Made by a program: the position numbers and the translations under genes. A stretch of 61,377 nt of DNA from Bradyrhizobium manausense. GTDB taxonomy: Bacteria > Pseudomonadota > Alphaproteobacteria > Rhizobiales > Xanthobacteraceae. The stretch lies in assembly GCF_018130615.1 (NCBI RefSeq), contig NZ_JAFCKB010000032.1, positions 1 through 61,377 of the forward strand, in the 5' to 3' direction. Shown in pieces: positions 54,548-61,377 of the stretch. Numbering within the stretch: position 1 is the stretch's first letter; every line of letters begins with the position of its first letter. The notes under the pieces are model-generated. The model was given only the letters and a program-made list of their open reading frames with translations, was not told the origin of the DNA and did no database searches.

Positions 54548-55372
54548 ATGCCGATCGCGGGGCAAAAGCTGGCCTTTGTCATGACGTCGTCCAGCCATGG
54601 CACGATGATCGTCAACCGGTTCGACTATCGCATGGTCAGCCCCGACCGCGGTTATGGCGTCGGCTATCAGATCCTGGAGGCCGCCGCGTTCGATCCCGGC
54701 GAGGTCAAGATCGCGCTCGAATTGCTGGCCTTGCGCCGCAAGCACCACGGCGATGGTGTCATCGCCCTCGATTGCGGCGCCAATATCGGCGTGCACACGA
54801 TCGAATGGGCCTCCGCGATGACGGGCTGGGGCTCGGTGATCGCGATCGAGGCGCAGGAGCGGATCTATTATGCGCTGGCCGGCAACATCGCCATCAACAA
54901 CTGCTTCAATGCGCTCGCGGTGCATGCGGCCGTGTCCTCGGAGTCCGGCACGATGGCGGTGCCCAATCCGAATTATTTCACGCCGTCGAGCTTCGGCAGC
55001 CTGGAGCTGCGCCCGCGCCCGAGCAACGAATTCATCGGCCAGCCGATCGACTACACCGAGAACACCGTCATCGTGCGCAAGATGACGCTGGATGAGCTCA
55101 ATCTGCCGCGGGTCGATTTCATCAAGATCGACATCGAGGGCATGGAGATGGAGGCCCTGGCCGGTGCGCAGGCGACGATCAAGGCGTATCGCCCGATCCT
55201 GCTGATCGAGAAGATCAAGACGGATCTCCGGCAGCTCGAGCAATGGCTGGTGGACAACGGCTACCAGCTGATGGCGCTCGGCATCAACATCCTCGCCATC
55301 CATCAGAGCGATGCGTGCCTGAAGGAGATCAACCCGCCGCAAGGCGCCGGCCGGCAGCCGCACGCGGCTTAA
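54548..55372 (+). CDS. FkbM family SAM-dependent methyltransferase
   Basis: This 274-residue methyltransferase has SAM motif I in ALDCGANIGVHTIEWA, then VIAIEAQERIYYAL, and the family's DFIKIDIEGMEMEALAGA segment at about 190-206. FkbM enzymes methylate hydroxyl groups of sugars or small molecules. There is no polysaccharide cluster next to it. GAGGAG precedes the ATG at 54548. Confidence 0.9.
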   Translation: MPIAGQKLAFVMTSSSHGTMIVNRFDYRMVSPDRGYGVGYQILEAAAFDPGEVKIALELLALRRKHHGDGVIALDCGANIGVHTIEWASAMTGWGSVIAIEAQERIYYALAGNIAINNCFNALAVHAAVSSESGTMAVPNPNYFTPSSFGSLELRPRPSNEFIGQPIDYTENTVIVRKMTLDELNLPRVDFIKIDIEGMEMEALAGAQATIKAYRPILLIEKIKTDLRQLEQWLVDNGYQLMALGINILAIHQSDACLKEINPPQGAGRQPHAA

Positions 55373-55387
55373 GGCGAAGGTCTCGTA

Positions 55388-55449
55388 AGGTGGGCGAAGC
55401 GACTTGTCCGCCGTAGCTCGAAGAGCGAAGGCGGAAAGCGGCCCACGCA
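55388..55449. repeat. Palindromic repeat family, copy 2 (degenerate)
   Basis: Outer GTGGGC (55390-55395) and GCCCAC (55441-55446) bracket an inner hairpin, TCCGCC (55407-55412) and GGCGGA (55430-55435). The interior closely matches copy 3 (59846-59881): both have GCGACTTGTCCGCC and GAAGAGCGAAGGCGGA. A further half-site, GATGGGTTTCGCGA, is at 55571-55584. Confidence 0.7.
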
Positions 55450-55625
55450 TTTGTTGCGATCGAGAGAGATCGTGGAACGGCGCGATCGCCCATGCCGACG
55501 CTACGGCGTGGGGATCGATACAGCGTACACACACGTCGAAACGCGTCGGCGAAACCTGCCGTCGCGAAATGATGGGTTTCGCGAGGGCTCACCAGGACCC
55601 CTCGCTATAACCAGCAAAATGCGGC

Positions 55626-56480
55626 TCAATATTTTGCGACGAGCGGCGCGCCGCCGAACTTGTAGTTGACGGTCAGGCGGGCCGTATCGACGACGAAACG
55701 CTGGCCCTGCGTGATCGTCGTGGTGGGAAAGGTCCCGAGCTGATCGACGGCTGTGACCGATGAGCGCCCAAGGTCGACGTGGAGATATTCGAGGCCAACG
55801 TTCCAGTTCCCGAAGGCCTTCGACAAGCCGGCGCCCGCGCTCCAGCCAACCCGCGTTTCGGCCGCGGTCCCCGCGAAGCTCACGCCGCCGCAACCGGCAC
55901 CTCCCGGCGTACACGCAAAGCCGATGCTGCTCTCGGTGCGGCCATAGGCAAGGCCGCCGGTGCCGTAGAACAGCCAGTCGTTCACTGCGTAGCCGAGTTT
56001 GCCGCGCAGCGTACCGAACCAGTTGATCTTTGCGGAGAGGCTTTCATCGACATTGGCGCCGGTGGTCGCAAACGGTGTCGTCACCAGTCGGCTCGCGTGA
56101 AAATCCGCGGCTTGAATATCTGCAACGCCGCCGAGCACCCAGGTACCAAACTGCTTGTCGTAGCCGAGCTGAAGTCCGCCGAAAACGCCGTTCGGATTAA
56201 GGTTGGGGAACAGATTACCGCTGGCCAAGCCGGGAAGGCCGGTCGACAAAAACGACCCGATGTTTCCAGCATTGCCGGGATTGACGAAACTGAGGCGGGG
56301 ATCGGTGTTCTCGCCCCAGCCATAGCCGACATTGCCGCCGACATAGAACCCGGTCCAATCGTACACGGCTGCCACCATGGGAGGCGCCTTGACATAGGGG
56401 CGGGCCGCAAGATCTGCCGCCTGGGCGCTGGAGAGGCCGAGAACTGCAATCGCTGTAGCGAGGCACAGGGTGTTCTTCAT
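55626..56480 (-). CDS. Outer-membrane beta-barrel protein (Omp25/RopB type)
   Basis: This 284-residue protein has a signal peptide (KNTLCLATAIAVLGLSSAQA), then AADLAARPYVKAPP, a hallmark of this rhizobial barrel family. The barrel starts YDWTGFYVGGNVGYGWGENT, contains LRGKLGYAVNDWLFYGTGGL and ends VDTARLTVNYKFG then the short tail APLVAKY. GAGGAA precedes the ATG at 56480. It is probably a general surface porin-like protein. Confidence 0.88.
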   Translation of the reverse strand: MKNTLCLATAIAVLGLSSAQAADLAARPYVKAPPMVAAVYDWTGFYVGGNVGYGWGENTDPRLSFVNPGNAGNIGSFLSTGLPGLASGNLFPNLNPNGVFGGLQLGYDKQFGTWVLGGVADIQAADFHASRLVTTPFATTGANVDESLSAKINWFGTLRGKLGYAVNDWLFYGTGGLAYGRTESSIGFACTPGGAGCGGVSFAGTAAETRVGWSAGAGLSKAFGNWNVGLEYLHVDLGRSSVTAVDQLGTFPTTTITQGQRFVVDTARLTVNYKFGGAPLVAKY

Positions 56481-56886
56481 GATATTCCTCAATCAAATCG
56501 ACGAACCATCGTTCAAATGTACTACAGGTTGTTGCCGGAGTATGTTGCGTGAAGAGCACACCCTCACTGGAATTGGGCTCCGAGCGACGACGTGTCGTGT
56601 GGGGACAAGTCTGGATGCAGCGCTGGCGTCATCCGCGCTCGAACCTGCGGCGCTAATGCCGGAGCGAGCTTCGCTCTCCGAAGCTGGTGGGATCGTCCCG
56701 CTGCATAGCCGGCCACTTCATTCGCAGATGATGCGCTGATGCTTTCGCTTGGGCGATTTCAGTGCGATCGATCGCTGCGCGATGTGGGCGGACCAAGTGT
56801 TCGTCTTCACACGCCGCCAAACCTTACTTCTGCACCACTGTCCGGGTGCCGGATGGCGCCGGGGCGGGCTCCCAGGGAGCGGGAGA
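56481..56886. other. Intergenic region, no convincing gene
   Basis: This 406-bp stretch lies upstream of the barrel gene. Open frames run through it but lack ribosome sites or similarity to known families. Confidence 0.45.
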
Positions 56887-57078
56887 ATGACGCGGACCGG
56901 GCGGGCCTCGTCTGTCGCATCGGTCGTGCCCGCGGCAATCCTCGCGGGCTGGTCCTGTGCGCTCTCGGCGGATGCCGCACTGCCCGCAGGTCAAATCAGA
57001 TTGTCGCCATCCAAAGAGAACGGCCGACCGCCAAAAAGTTCAGAAGGTGAATTGGCTTGCGTTGCCGTGCATCCTTGA
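56887..57078 (+). CDS. Possible small secreted protein (63 aa)
   Basis: The ATG follows GGGAGCGGGAGA. The N-terminus has a signal-like stretch (ASSVASVVPAAILAGWSCAL) and is followed by a polar part. No homology is recognised. It is 29 bp before another small secreted protein gene. Uncertain. Confidence 0.35.
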   Translation: MTRTGRASSVASVVPAAILAGWSCALSADAALPAGQIRLSPSKENGRPPKSSEGELACVAVHP

Positions 57079-57107
57079 GCACTCTTCGAGAAAAGGAGAC
57101 CCAACGT

Positions 57108-57389
57108 ATGAAAATCAAGACTGTCGCCTGTGCGCTCGGAACGGCTCTTATGTTGTGTAGCCTTGGAACATCAGGTGCCGAAGCCCGGACGCGAAAGGCT
57201 GTCGTCGTTCGTGCGTCACAAGAGAGGCTCATCGTCACGGCGCCCGTGCTCAGGCCGACGCCGTGGGATTACAATGTCGTGCCCCGTTACCGTTATCGCC
57301 CTGAAGACGACCGCGTCGACGCTTACGGCCCGCCGCTGGTGCCGTCCTATGTTCGTTATGAAGGGTGGCGCTGGCCGTATTGGTGGTGA
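57108..57389 (+). CDS. Small secreted hypothetical protein (93 aa), Arg/Tyr/Pro-rich
   Basis: The signal peptide is KIKTVACALGTALMLCSLGT, ending SGAEA. The mature part has VTAPVLRPTPWDYNVVPRYR and ends YEGWRWPYWW. No known family. GGAG precedes the ATG. Confidence 0.7.
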   Translation: MKIKTVACALGTALMLCSLGTSGAEARTRKAVVVRASQERLIVTAPVLRPTPWDYNVVPRYRYRPEDDRVDAYGPPLVPSYVRYEGWRWPYWW

Positions 57390-57415
57390 AGGCCGCCCAG
57401 CCTGTAGCCGGGATC

Positions 57416-57455
57416 GAGCCAACGGGTCGGCGCTTGACGCCACCCGATGACAGGC
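57416..57455. repeat. 40-bp repeat flanking the desaturase gene, copy A
   Basis: A 40-bp segment beginning GAGCC and ending GATGACAGGC recurs at 58594-58633, with 35 of 40 bases identical. It contains a rough palindrome (CGGGT...GGCG, CGCC...CCCG). Such elements appear in many Bradyrhizobium intergenic regions (recalled, not checked). Confidence 0.7.
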
Positions 57456-57552
57456 ATGGCCACACCGCGCTTCCACGGGTTGCTCAAGATGACCGGCCTC
57501 TGTACCCTCTACGTTGCAGAAGCGCTGGTTTTCCATCCATGGATTGGCCGAC

Positions 57553-58572
57553 ATGACCGTAGTTGAGGGCGTGGTTCCGGAGCAGGGTGCCGACCGGAAA
57601 ATGCCGCCAAAGATGCCGCCCGGCGTGCTGGTCGACGGCCCCGTGGTCGATGCAAAATTTCGCGATTCCTACATCTCGTTCGCCCTGATGATCGGCGGCT
57701 CGATCGGCGCGCTGATCTGGGTCTTCACGTATGGCATCGGCCGGGTGGAGATTTCCGTGTTCGCCGGCATGTTCATGCTGACCACGATGGGCATCGGCTT
57801 CATGCATCGCTACTTCGTGCACCGCAGCTACCGCTGCGGCCCGGTGATGCGGACGATCCTCGCTGTGATCGCGACGATGGCGGTGCAGGGCTCGATCCTG
57901 AAATGGGTGAGCAACCATCGTCGGCACCATCTTCATTCCGACAAGCCCGGCGACGTTCACAGCCCTTATTATGACGGCTTCGGTAACAGCATTGAAAGCT
58001 TCGCCAAGGGGATGGGGCATGCGCAAGGCGGCTGGGTGTGGGATCTCGCCACCACCGATGCCGAATACTACGCCCGGGATATCCTGGCCGACCCGATCGC
58101 GATGTTCTTCACGCGGACGCGCTGGTACTGGTACGCGCTGTCGGCGCTGATCATTCCCGCCGTCATCGGTTACGGCTTCGGCGGCGTGCGCACGATGATC
58201 GGCTGCGTGCTGTTCTCCGGCCTGTTCCGCAGCTACCTCATGACCATGGCGACCTCGCTGGTCAACTCGGTCTGCCACAGCGACGGCCGCTGGGGCTACC
58301 GCCGCTTCGATCTCGATGACGGCACCACCAACGAGCTGGTCACCACCATCATCACCTTCGGCGAAGGCCTGCACAACAACCACCACCGCTTTCCGCGCGA
58401 CGCCTATCTCTCGCATGCCTGGTACGAGATCGACATCAACGGGCTGATCATTTTGGGCCTCGGGAAGCTCGGGCTGGTGACCGACATCTTCATGGCTGGA
58501 AGCCAGACCGCTCGCGCGCGGGGGACGGACGGCGGAAAACGTCCAGTGCCGGATCCGGAAGCGACGGTCTGA
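57553..58572 (+). CDS. Membrane fatty-acid (acyl-CoA) desaturase
   Basis: This 339-residue enzyme introduces a double bond, usually delta-9, into acyl chains. Three His boxes bind two irons: HRYFVH (85-90), HRRHH (122-126) and HNNHH (274-278). Membrane helices lie around 40-78, 98-118 and 193-230. The ATG at 57553 is used. It is flanked by two copies of a 40-bp repeat. Electron donors are not encoded nearby. Confidence 0.9.
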   Translation: MTVVEGVVPEQGADRKMPPKMPPGVLVDGPVVDAKFRDSYISFALMIGGSIGALIWVFTYGIGRVEISVFAGMFMLTTMGIGFMHRYFVHRSYRCGPVMRTILAVIATMAVQGSILKWVSNHRRHHLHSDKPGDVHSPYYDGFGNSIESFAKGMGHAQGGWVWDLATTDAEYYARDILADPIAMFFTRTRWYWYALSALIIPAVIGYGFGGVRTMIGCVLFSGLFRSYLMTMATSLVNSVCHSDGRWGYRRFDLDDGTTNELVTTIITFGEGLHNNHHRFPRDAYLSHAWYEIDINGLIILGLGKLGLVTDIFMAGSQTARARGTDGGKRPVPDPEATV

Positions 58573-58593
58573 CGGGGGCCCTTAGCCCTGATG

Positions 58594-58633
58594 GAGCCAC
58601 CGGGTCGGCGCCTGGCGCCGTCCGATGACAGGC
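58594..58633. repeat. 40-bp repeat flanking the desaturase gene, copy B
   Basis: Direct repeat of 57416-57455 with 5 mismatches, 22 bp after the desaturase stop. Confidence 0.7.
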
Positions 58634-58655
58634 TCAGCGCGATCCGGGCGACGCG

Positions 58656-59450
58656 CTAACCTTTGTCGTCCGCCGCAAGCCGCAAAAACTGCCGCTTCAT
58701 CGCGTTGACCCTGGCGACATAGCTTGCGACGAGATGATCGCCGCAGCGTTCGGCGGCTATCATCTGAAACTTGCGGCGTGCATAGGCCGTTGCGGGACCT
58801 GCGCCGCAGAGATGGATGAAGGCAGCCAGATCCTGCTTCTGCTGCGCGGTGGCCTTCACATCGCCGGCGAGGTTGAGAACCAGCGCCACGTTGCGGTCCA
58901 GATACACCGATGCCAGCTCGATGGCGTGGCTCGGGATCGCGCGGCTGTAGAGACCCGTGAAGCCGCAGCCGGTCTCCGTCACCGCGTTGCCGCGGATACA
59001 GAACCGCGTGGCCTCGCTGAGGGCCGGATCGGTCATCTGGAAAAGCCCGACGGCGCTGGAGGCGGGACGGTAGATCGCGAAGGGATTGAAACTCCACCGC
59101 CAGCGCCAATAGGTGCGCGCCACCGGATTGCCGGAACTCTCGACCTGCGCAAGCGCTGCCAGCAATTCGGGCGTGATCGTTCCGGTGGAATAGGCGCGGA
59201 AGAGAGCGCCGTATTGGCGCCAGTTCTCGGACGGCTCCTTGTCGAGGCTGTTGCCGACGAAGACGAACAGCTCGGTCGGCTTGCGGATGACGTGATAGGC
59301 GATGTTCAGAAGCGCGACGGCTGCAAGCAGGATTGTCGCGACGCTCGCGATCCGAACCATGCGCGGTGTGCGCGCGAAGGTCTTTCGCGTCCACCGCGCG
59401 GTACGCTGGAGGCTGCGAAGGCGAGGGAGGCGGCTGCGTCGTCCTGGCAT
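58656..59450 (-). CDS. Lytic transglycosylase domain protein, membrane anchored
   Basis: This approximately 264-residue protein has a membrane helix (IASVATILLAAVALLNIAYH) and a C-terminal SLT-like domain. Features are AALAQVESSGNPVART with the catalytic Glu, then SFNPFAIYRP and SSAVGLFQMTD, as in soluble lytic transglycosylases. It would cleave peptidoglycan glycan strands. The start is uncertain: ATG at 59450, or GTG at 59540 with a longer basic leader. Confidence 0.8.
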   Translation of the reverse strand: MPGRRSRLPRLRSLQRTARWTRKTFARTPRMVRIASVATILLAAVALLNIAYHVIRKPTELFVFVGNSLDKEPSENWRQYGALFRAYSTGTITPELLAALAQVESSGNPVARTYWRWRWSFNPFAIYRPASSAVGLFQMTDPALSEATRFCIRGNAVTETGCGFTGLYSRAIPSHAIELASVYLDRNVALVLNLAGDVKATAQQKQDLAAFIHLCGAGPATAYARRKFQMIAAERCGDHLVASYVARVNAMKRQFLRLAADDKG

Positions 59451-59511
59451 TGCGCTTGCGCTGTCACCGTCATTCAAGTCCGTTCGAGATCCTCTGCGCC
59501 GGTGATTCAAA

Positions 59512-59525
59512 TCACGGACACTGAA
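59512..59525. promoter_or_regulatory. CRP/FNR-family-like palindrome
   Basis: GTGATTCAAATCAC is a 14-bp palindrome of the GTGA-N6-TCAC pattern of CRP-like sites. It is 68-81 bp before the double-glycine peptide gene and close to the start of the divergent transglycosylase gene. Confidence 0.4.
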
Positions 59526-59592
59526 TCGCCTTGGCTGCACGCTGAACGAAGGGATCGAACATCGATCCCGTTTCTAGCCAATGGAGCACGAG

Positions 59593-59775
59593 ATGAATAT
59601 GCGGAAAGACGAAAACGCGCAGACGACGGTTGAACTGGCGCCTGTCGAACTGGATGAGGTCAGCGGCGGGGAGAAGGGGAGCGACGTTCAGATCAACTAC
59701 CTCAATTGGGTCAAGCAGATCTATTCACCATGGGCGGGTTTGCGCTTTGGTGAGGGCCGGATTCTCATCTGCTAG
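59593..59775 (+). CDS. Double-glycine-leader peptide (bacteriocin/RiPP precursor-like)
   Basis: This 60-residue peptide has a leader with ELAPVELDEVSGG, the acidic-hydrophobic-Gly-Gly pattern cleaved by C39-peptidase ABC exporters after residue 26. The core (27-60) has the segment NYLNWVKQIYSPWAGL and ends GRILIC with a single Cys. Such leaders are found on class II bacteriocins, microcins and other small exported peptides. GGAG lies 6 bp before the ATG at 59593. No exporter or immunity gene is in the window. Bacteriocin-type annotation is inferred from the leader only. Confidence 0.7.
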   Translation: MNMRKDENAQTTVELAPVELDEVSGGEKGSDVQINYLNWVKQIYSPWAGLRFGEGRILIC

Positions 59776-59830
59776 ACCGGAAATCTTGTCGGCGCTGAAG
59801 CGATCTCGCCGACAACAGGAGTGAGCGCGA

Positions 59831-59944
59831 GCAGGATGGGTTAGAGCGACTTGTCCGCCCTGGCTGAAGAGCGAAGGCGGAAGCGAAGCCCATCAGCGAT
59901 CGTCATGGAAGGATGGGTTTCGCATTGGCCTAACCCATCCTGGC
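59831..59944. repeat. Palindromic repeat family, copy 3 (long form)
   Basis: Outer arms GCAGGATGGGTTAG and CTAACCCATCC bracket an interior with GCGACTTGTCCGCC and GAAGAGCGAAGGCGGA (59846-59881), as in copy 2, and GGATGGGTTTCGC as in copy 1. The 317-bp gap between the peptide and SGNH genes is filled partly by it. Confidence 0.8.
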
Positions 59945-60091
59945 AGCCTCCGCGGGCAGGGTAGTGAATTTCGCGCGCGATCTCCGCGATGGAGATTGCC
60001 AAACGCCGGGGGATCGCGAACATTGGCGGATCTCGGCGGGGTATTCATTCGGCCCCGAACGAAGCGATTTGAGCAATGATTGGAGCCGGTC

Positions 60092-60601
60092 ATGACACGT
60101 TCGAGCTTTCGAATTTTCGCCCTTGCCGTTGCCGCCATCGTCATTGCCGCGGTCAATCCTGCGTCCGCGCAGATCGTGGCGCTCGGCCATAGCGCGGTCC
60201 ACGGCAACGTCGCCGAATCCGAGATGTGGCCGGCCGTGCTGGAGGGATTGCTGCGCGCCAGGGGGACTCAGGTTCATATCGCCAATGCCGGCGTGTGGGG
60301 TGAGACCACCGAGGCGACGCTTGCGCGTACGCCGAGCGCCGTTCCGGCCGGGACCAAGCTCGTCATCCTCTGCGACAACCCGGCCAATGACGTCAGGCAC
60401 AACATGTCGCCGATCAAGGCGATGGAGAACATCGCGGCCATCAAGAGCCAGTTGAAGGCACGTGGCATCCGGGTGGTCGACGTCTGGGGGACCTATATGT
60501 CGGTTTGGCGGCAACCGGGCAGCGTCGGTCCCGACGGGCGTCATCTGAGCGTCGAGGGCAACAAGAAGATGGCGGCGGCGGTGGTCGGCATGGTGAGGTA
60601 G
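60092..60601 (+). CDS. Secreted SGNH/GDSL hydrolase family protein with altered nucleophile motif
   Basis: This 169-residue exported protein has a signal peptide (SFRIFALAVAAIVIAAVNPA, ending ASA). Motif I reads VALGHSAVHGN where GDS-type enzymes have GDSL: the Ser is kept but the Asp is His. Gly block NAGVWGET and final DGRHLSVEG (Asp-His) fit the SGNH fold. It may still be an esterase with unusual activity, or bind rather than cleave. Confidence 0.8.
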   Translation: MTRSSFRIFALAVAAIVIAAVNPASAQIVALGHSAVHGNVAESEMWPAVLEGLLRARGTQVHIANAGVWGETTEATLARTPSAVPAGTKLVILCDNPANDVRHNMSPIKAMENIAAIKSQLKARGIRVVDVWGTYMSVWRQPGSVGPDGRHLSVEGNKKMAAAVVGMVR

Positions 60602-60638
60602 GCGGGCTTTTCGGATGCGGCCGATCAGGCAGCAGCGA

Positions 60639-60674
60639 GCAGGATGGGTTGAGCGACGCGAAACCCATCCTACA
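60639..60674. repeat. Palindromic repeat family, copy 4 (short form)
   Basis: GGATGGGTT (60642-60650) and AACCCATCC (60662-60670) are perfect 9-bp arms around GAGCGACGCGA. It is a compact form of the family. Confidence 0.7.
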
Positions 60675-60822
60675 GGCTGTCACCGTCGTTTGGTGGCCTG
60701 AGGCGAGGGCGCCGGGCGATGGTTTTGCGCGATCATCATCGATCGCAGGGATGAATGTCCCGGATTGAACCGAATTGGAACCGCAACAGACAAAGGGAGG
60801 TTTGAGGCTCAAGGAGGTCTGA

Positions 60823-61284
60823 ATGTTTGCCCGCTTGGTTCTTTTTGCCGCCGCCGTCGTTTTGATGATGTCCAACCCGGCCCATGCGCAGTCGACGAGA
60901 TATGGGACCTACTATGACGAGACCATCGTCATCGACTGCCCCTCCGGGCCCGGCTGCGCCGCCGTGTTCTCGCAATTGCCTTCGGACAAGCTCACACTGG
61001 TCCACCACGTCTCCTGCAACATCATCTCGTATGCTCCGACCCGCATGGCGACCTTGCGGATTTCCACCACGGCCAGCGCCGCCAACGCGATGACGCGGGT
61101 GATGCCCATGCAGCTGGGACCCACCGTGGCTTCGAATGGCACCTATACGACGAACATCAATCTGAACACGGATTACCTGGTCGGCCCATCGCGCTTCCCG
61201 TTCGTGGACGTCACCGACACCCAGGCCGGCGACATTCTCATGCAATGCACGCTGGAAGGTGCGCTGATCGATCCGATCCCGTGA
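60823..61284 (+). CDS. Secreted hypothetical protein (153 aa)
   Basis: The signal peptide is RLVLFAAAVVLMMSNPAHAQ. The mature part has several Cys (VIDCPSGPGCA, HVSCNII, LMQCTLEG) suggesting disulfides and a beta-rich fold. AGGAGG precedes the ATG at good spacing. No family is recognised. After it, 61285-61377 has no gene that I can see. Confidence 0.75.
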   Translation: MFARLVLFAAAVVLMMSNPAHAQSTRYGTYYDETIVIDCPSGPGCAAVFSQLPSDKLTLVHHVSCNIISYAPTRMATLRISTTASAANAMTRVMPMQLGPTVASNGTYTTNINLNTDYLVGPSRFPFVDVTDTQAGDILMQCTLEGALIDPIP

Positions 61285-61377
61285 GCGGAAGGGTCAGCGA
61301 GTAGCAACCATTAACTGGCGGCTGTGTTTTGCCTTTCGGATCGTCGGCGCCTGCCATGATGACGCCGTGCTCGCATC

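Noticed and set aside
56739-57050. ORF overlapping 56887-57078 in another frame
   Set aside because: No signal or ribosome site; the 56887 frame is weak but better.
1-61377. CRISPR arrays, tRNA or rRNA genes, phage or transposase genes
   Set aside because: I looked for repeat-spacer patterns, tRNA arms and transposase motifs and saw none; a tRNA or covariance search would be decisive.

Overview
The window reads as chromosomal DNA of an alphaproteobacterium, most likely Bradyrhizobium or a close relative in the Nitrobacteraceae. This is an inference. It rests on high GC with GC-rich third codon positions, PEPxxWA-CTERM proteins, DUF2336, DUF6894 and DUF2778 proteins, a minCDE operon, FixK/FNR-type boxes, and several short palindromic repeat families of the kind scattered through these genomes. 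I see no rRNA, tRNA, CRISPR array, phage block or transposase. About 73 genes are supported, most of them single genes or short operons.

Layout. 0-12 kb: two tandem PEP-CTERM secreted proteins (the first cut by the window edge and probably frameshifted), a LolC/E-type permease without LolD, an ABC-F ATPase, a large secreted phosphodiesterase, an MBL-fold hydrolase, a periplasmic type II asparaginase, a PsiF-repeat protein and two alpha/beta hydrolases. 12-19 kb: a decayed nitroreductase, then a signalling cluster: a soluble FIST-domain chemoreceptor behind a perfect FixK/FNR box, a small ORF, a convergent DUF2336-PilZ-HD-GYP operon (cyclic-di-GMP) and an AraC regulator. 19-28 kb: an FMN reductase, a 1070-residue autotransporter with an internal 291-bp duplication, a membrane chemoreceptor, DUF1810, DUF2778 and DUF982-like proteins, and a SUKH/SMI1 protein. 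28-34 kb: a secreted tannase/feruloyl esterase opposite a MarR regulator, an orphan Tat-exported TRAP binding protein, and minC-minD-minE with a clear terminator.

34-44 kb: small secreted proteins, an SDR, a candidate structured RNA, a lipoprotein L,D-transpeptidase, and a divergent MarR/flavin monooxygenase pair whose promoter is overlaid by a palindromic operator. 44-54 kb: a small c-type cytochrome, an SMR pump with its TetR, an O-methyltransferase opposite a TetR, PaiB-like, PdxY, an M15-type peptidase, an AdaA-like protein, YjdM, a membrane peptide and a second cytochrome c sharing a FixK/FNR-type box, and PhzF. 54-61 kb: an FkbM methyltransferase, an outer-membrane barrel, a fatty-acid desaturase flanked by a 40-bp direct repeat, a lytic transglycosylase, a 60-residue peptide with a double-glycine (bacteriocin-type) leader behind a CRP-like palindrome, an atypical SGNH hydrolase, a secreted protein of unknown role, and several copies of a palindromic repeat.

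The most interesting signals are (1) the FixK/FNR-box FIST chemoreceptor beside a cyclic-di-GMP operon, a possible low-oxygen or nitric-oxide signalling locus; (2) the double-glycine-leader peptide; (3) the FixK/FNR box shared by a cytochrome c and a membrane peptide; (4) the candidate structured RNA near 36.6 kb; and (5) the repeat families around 54-61 kb.
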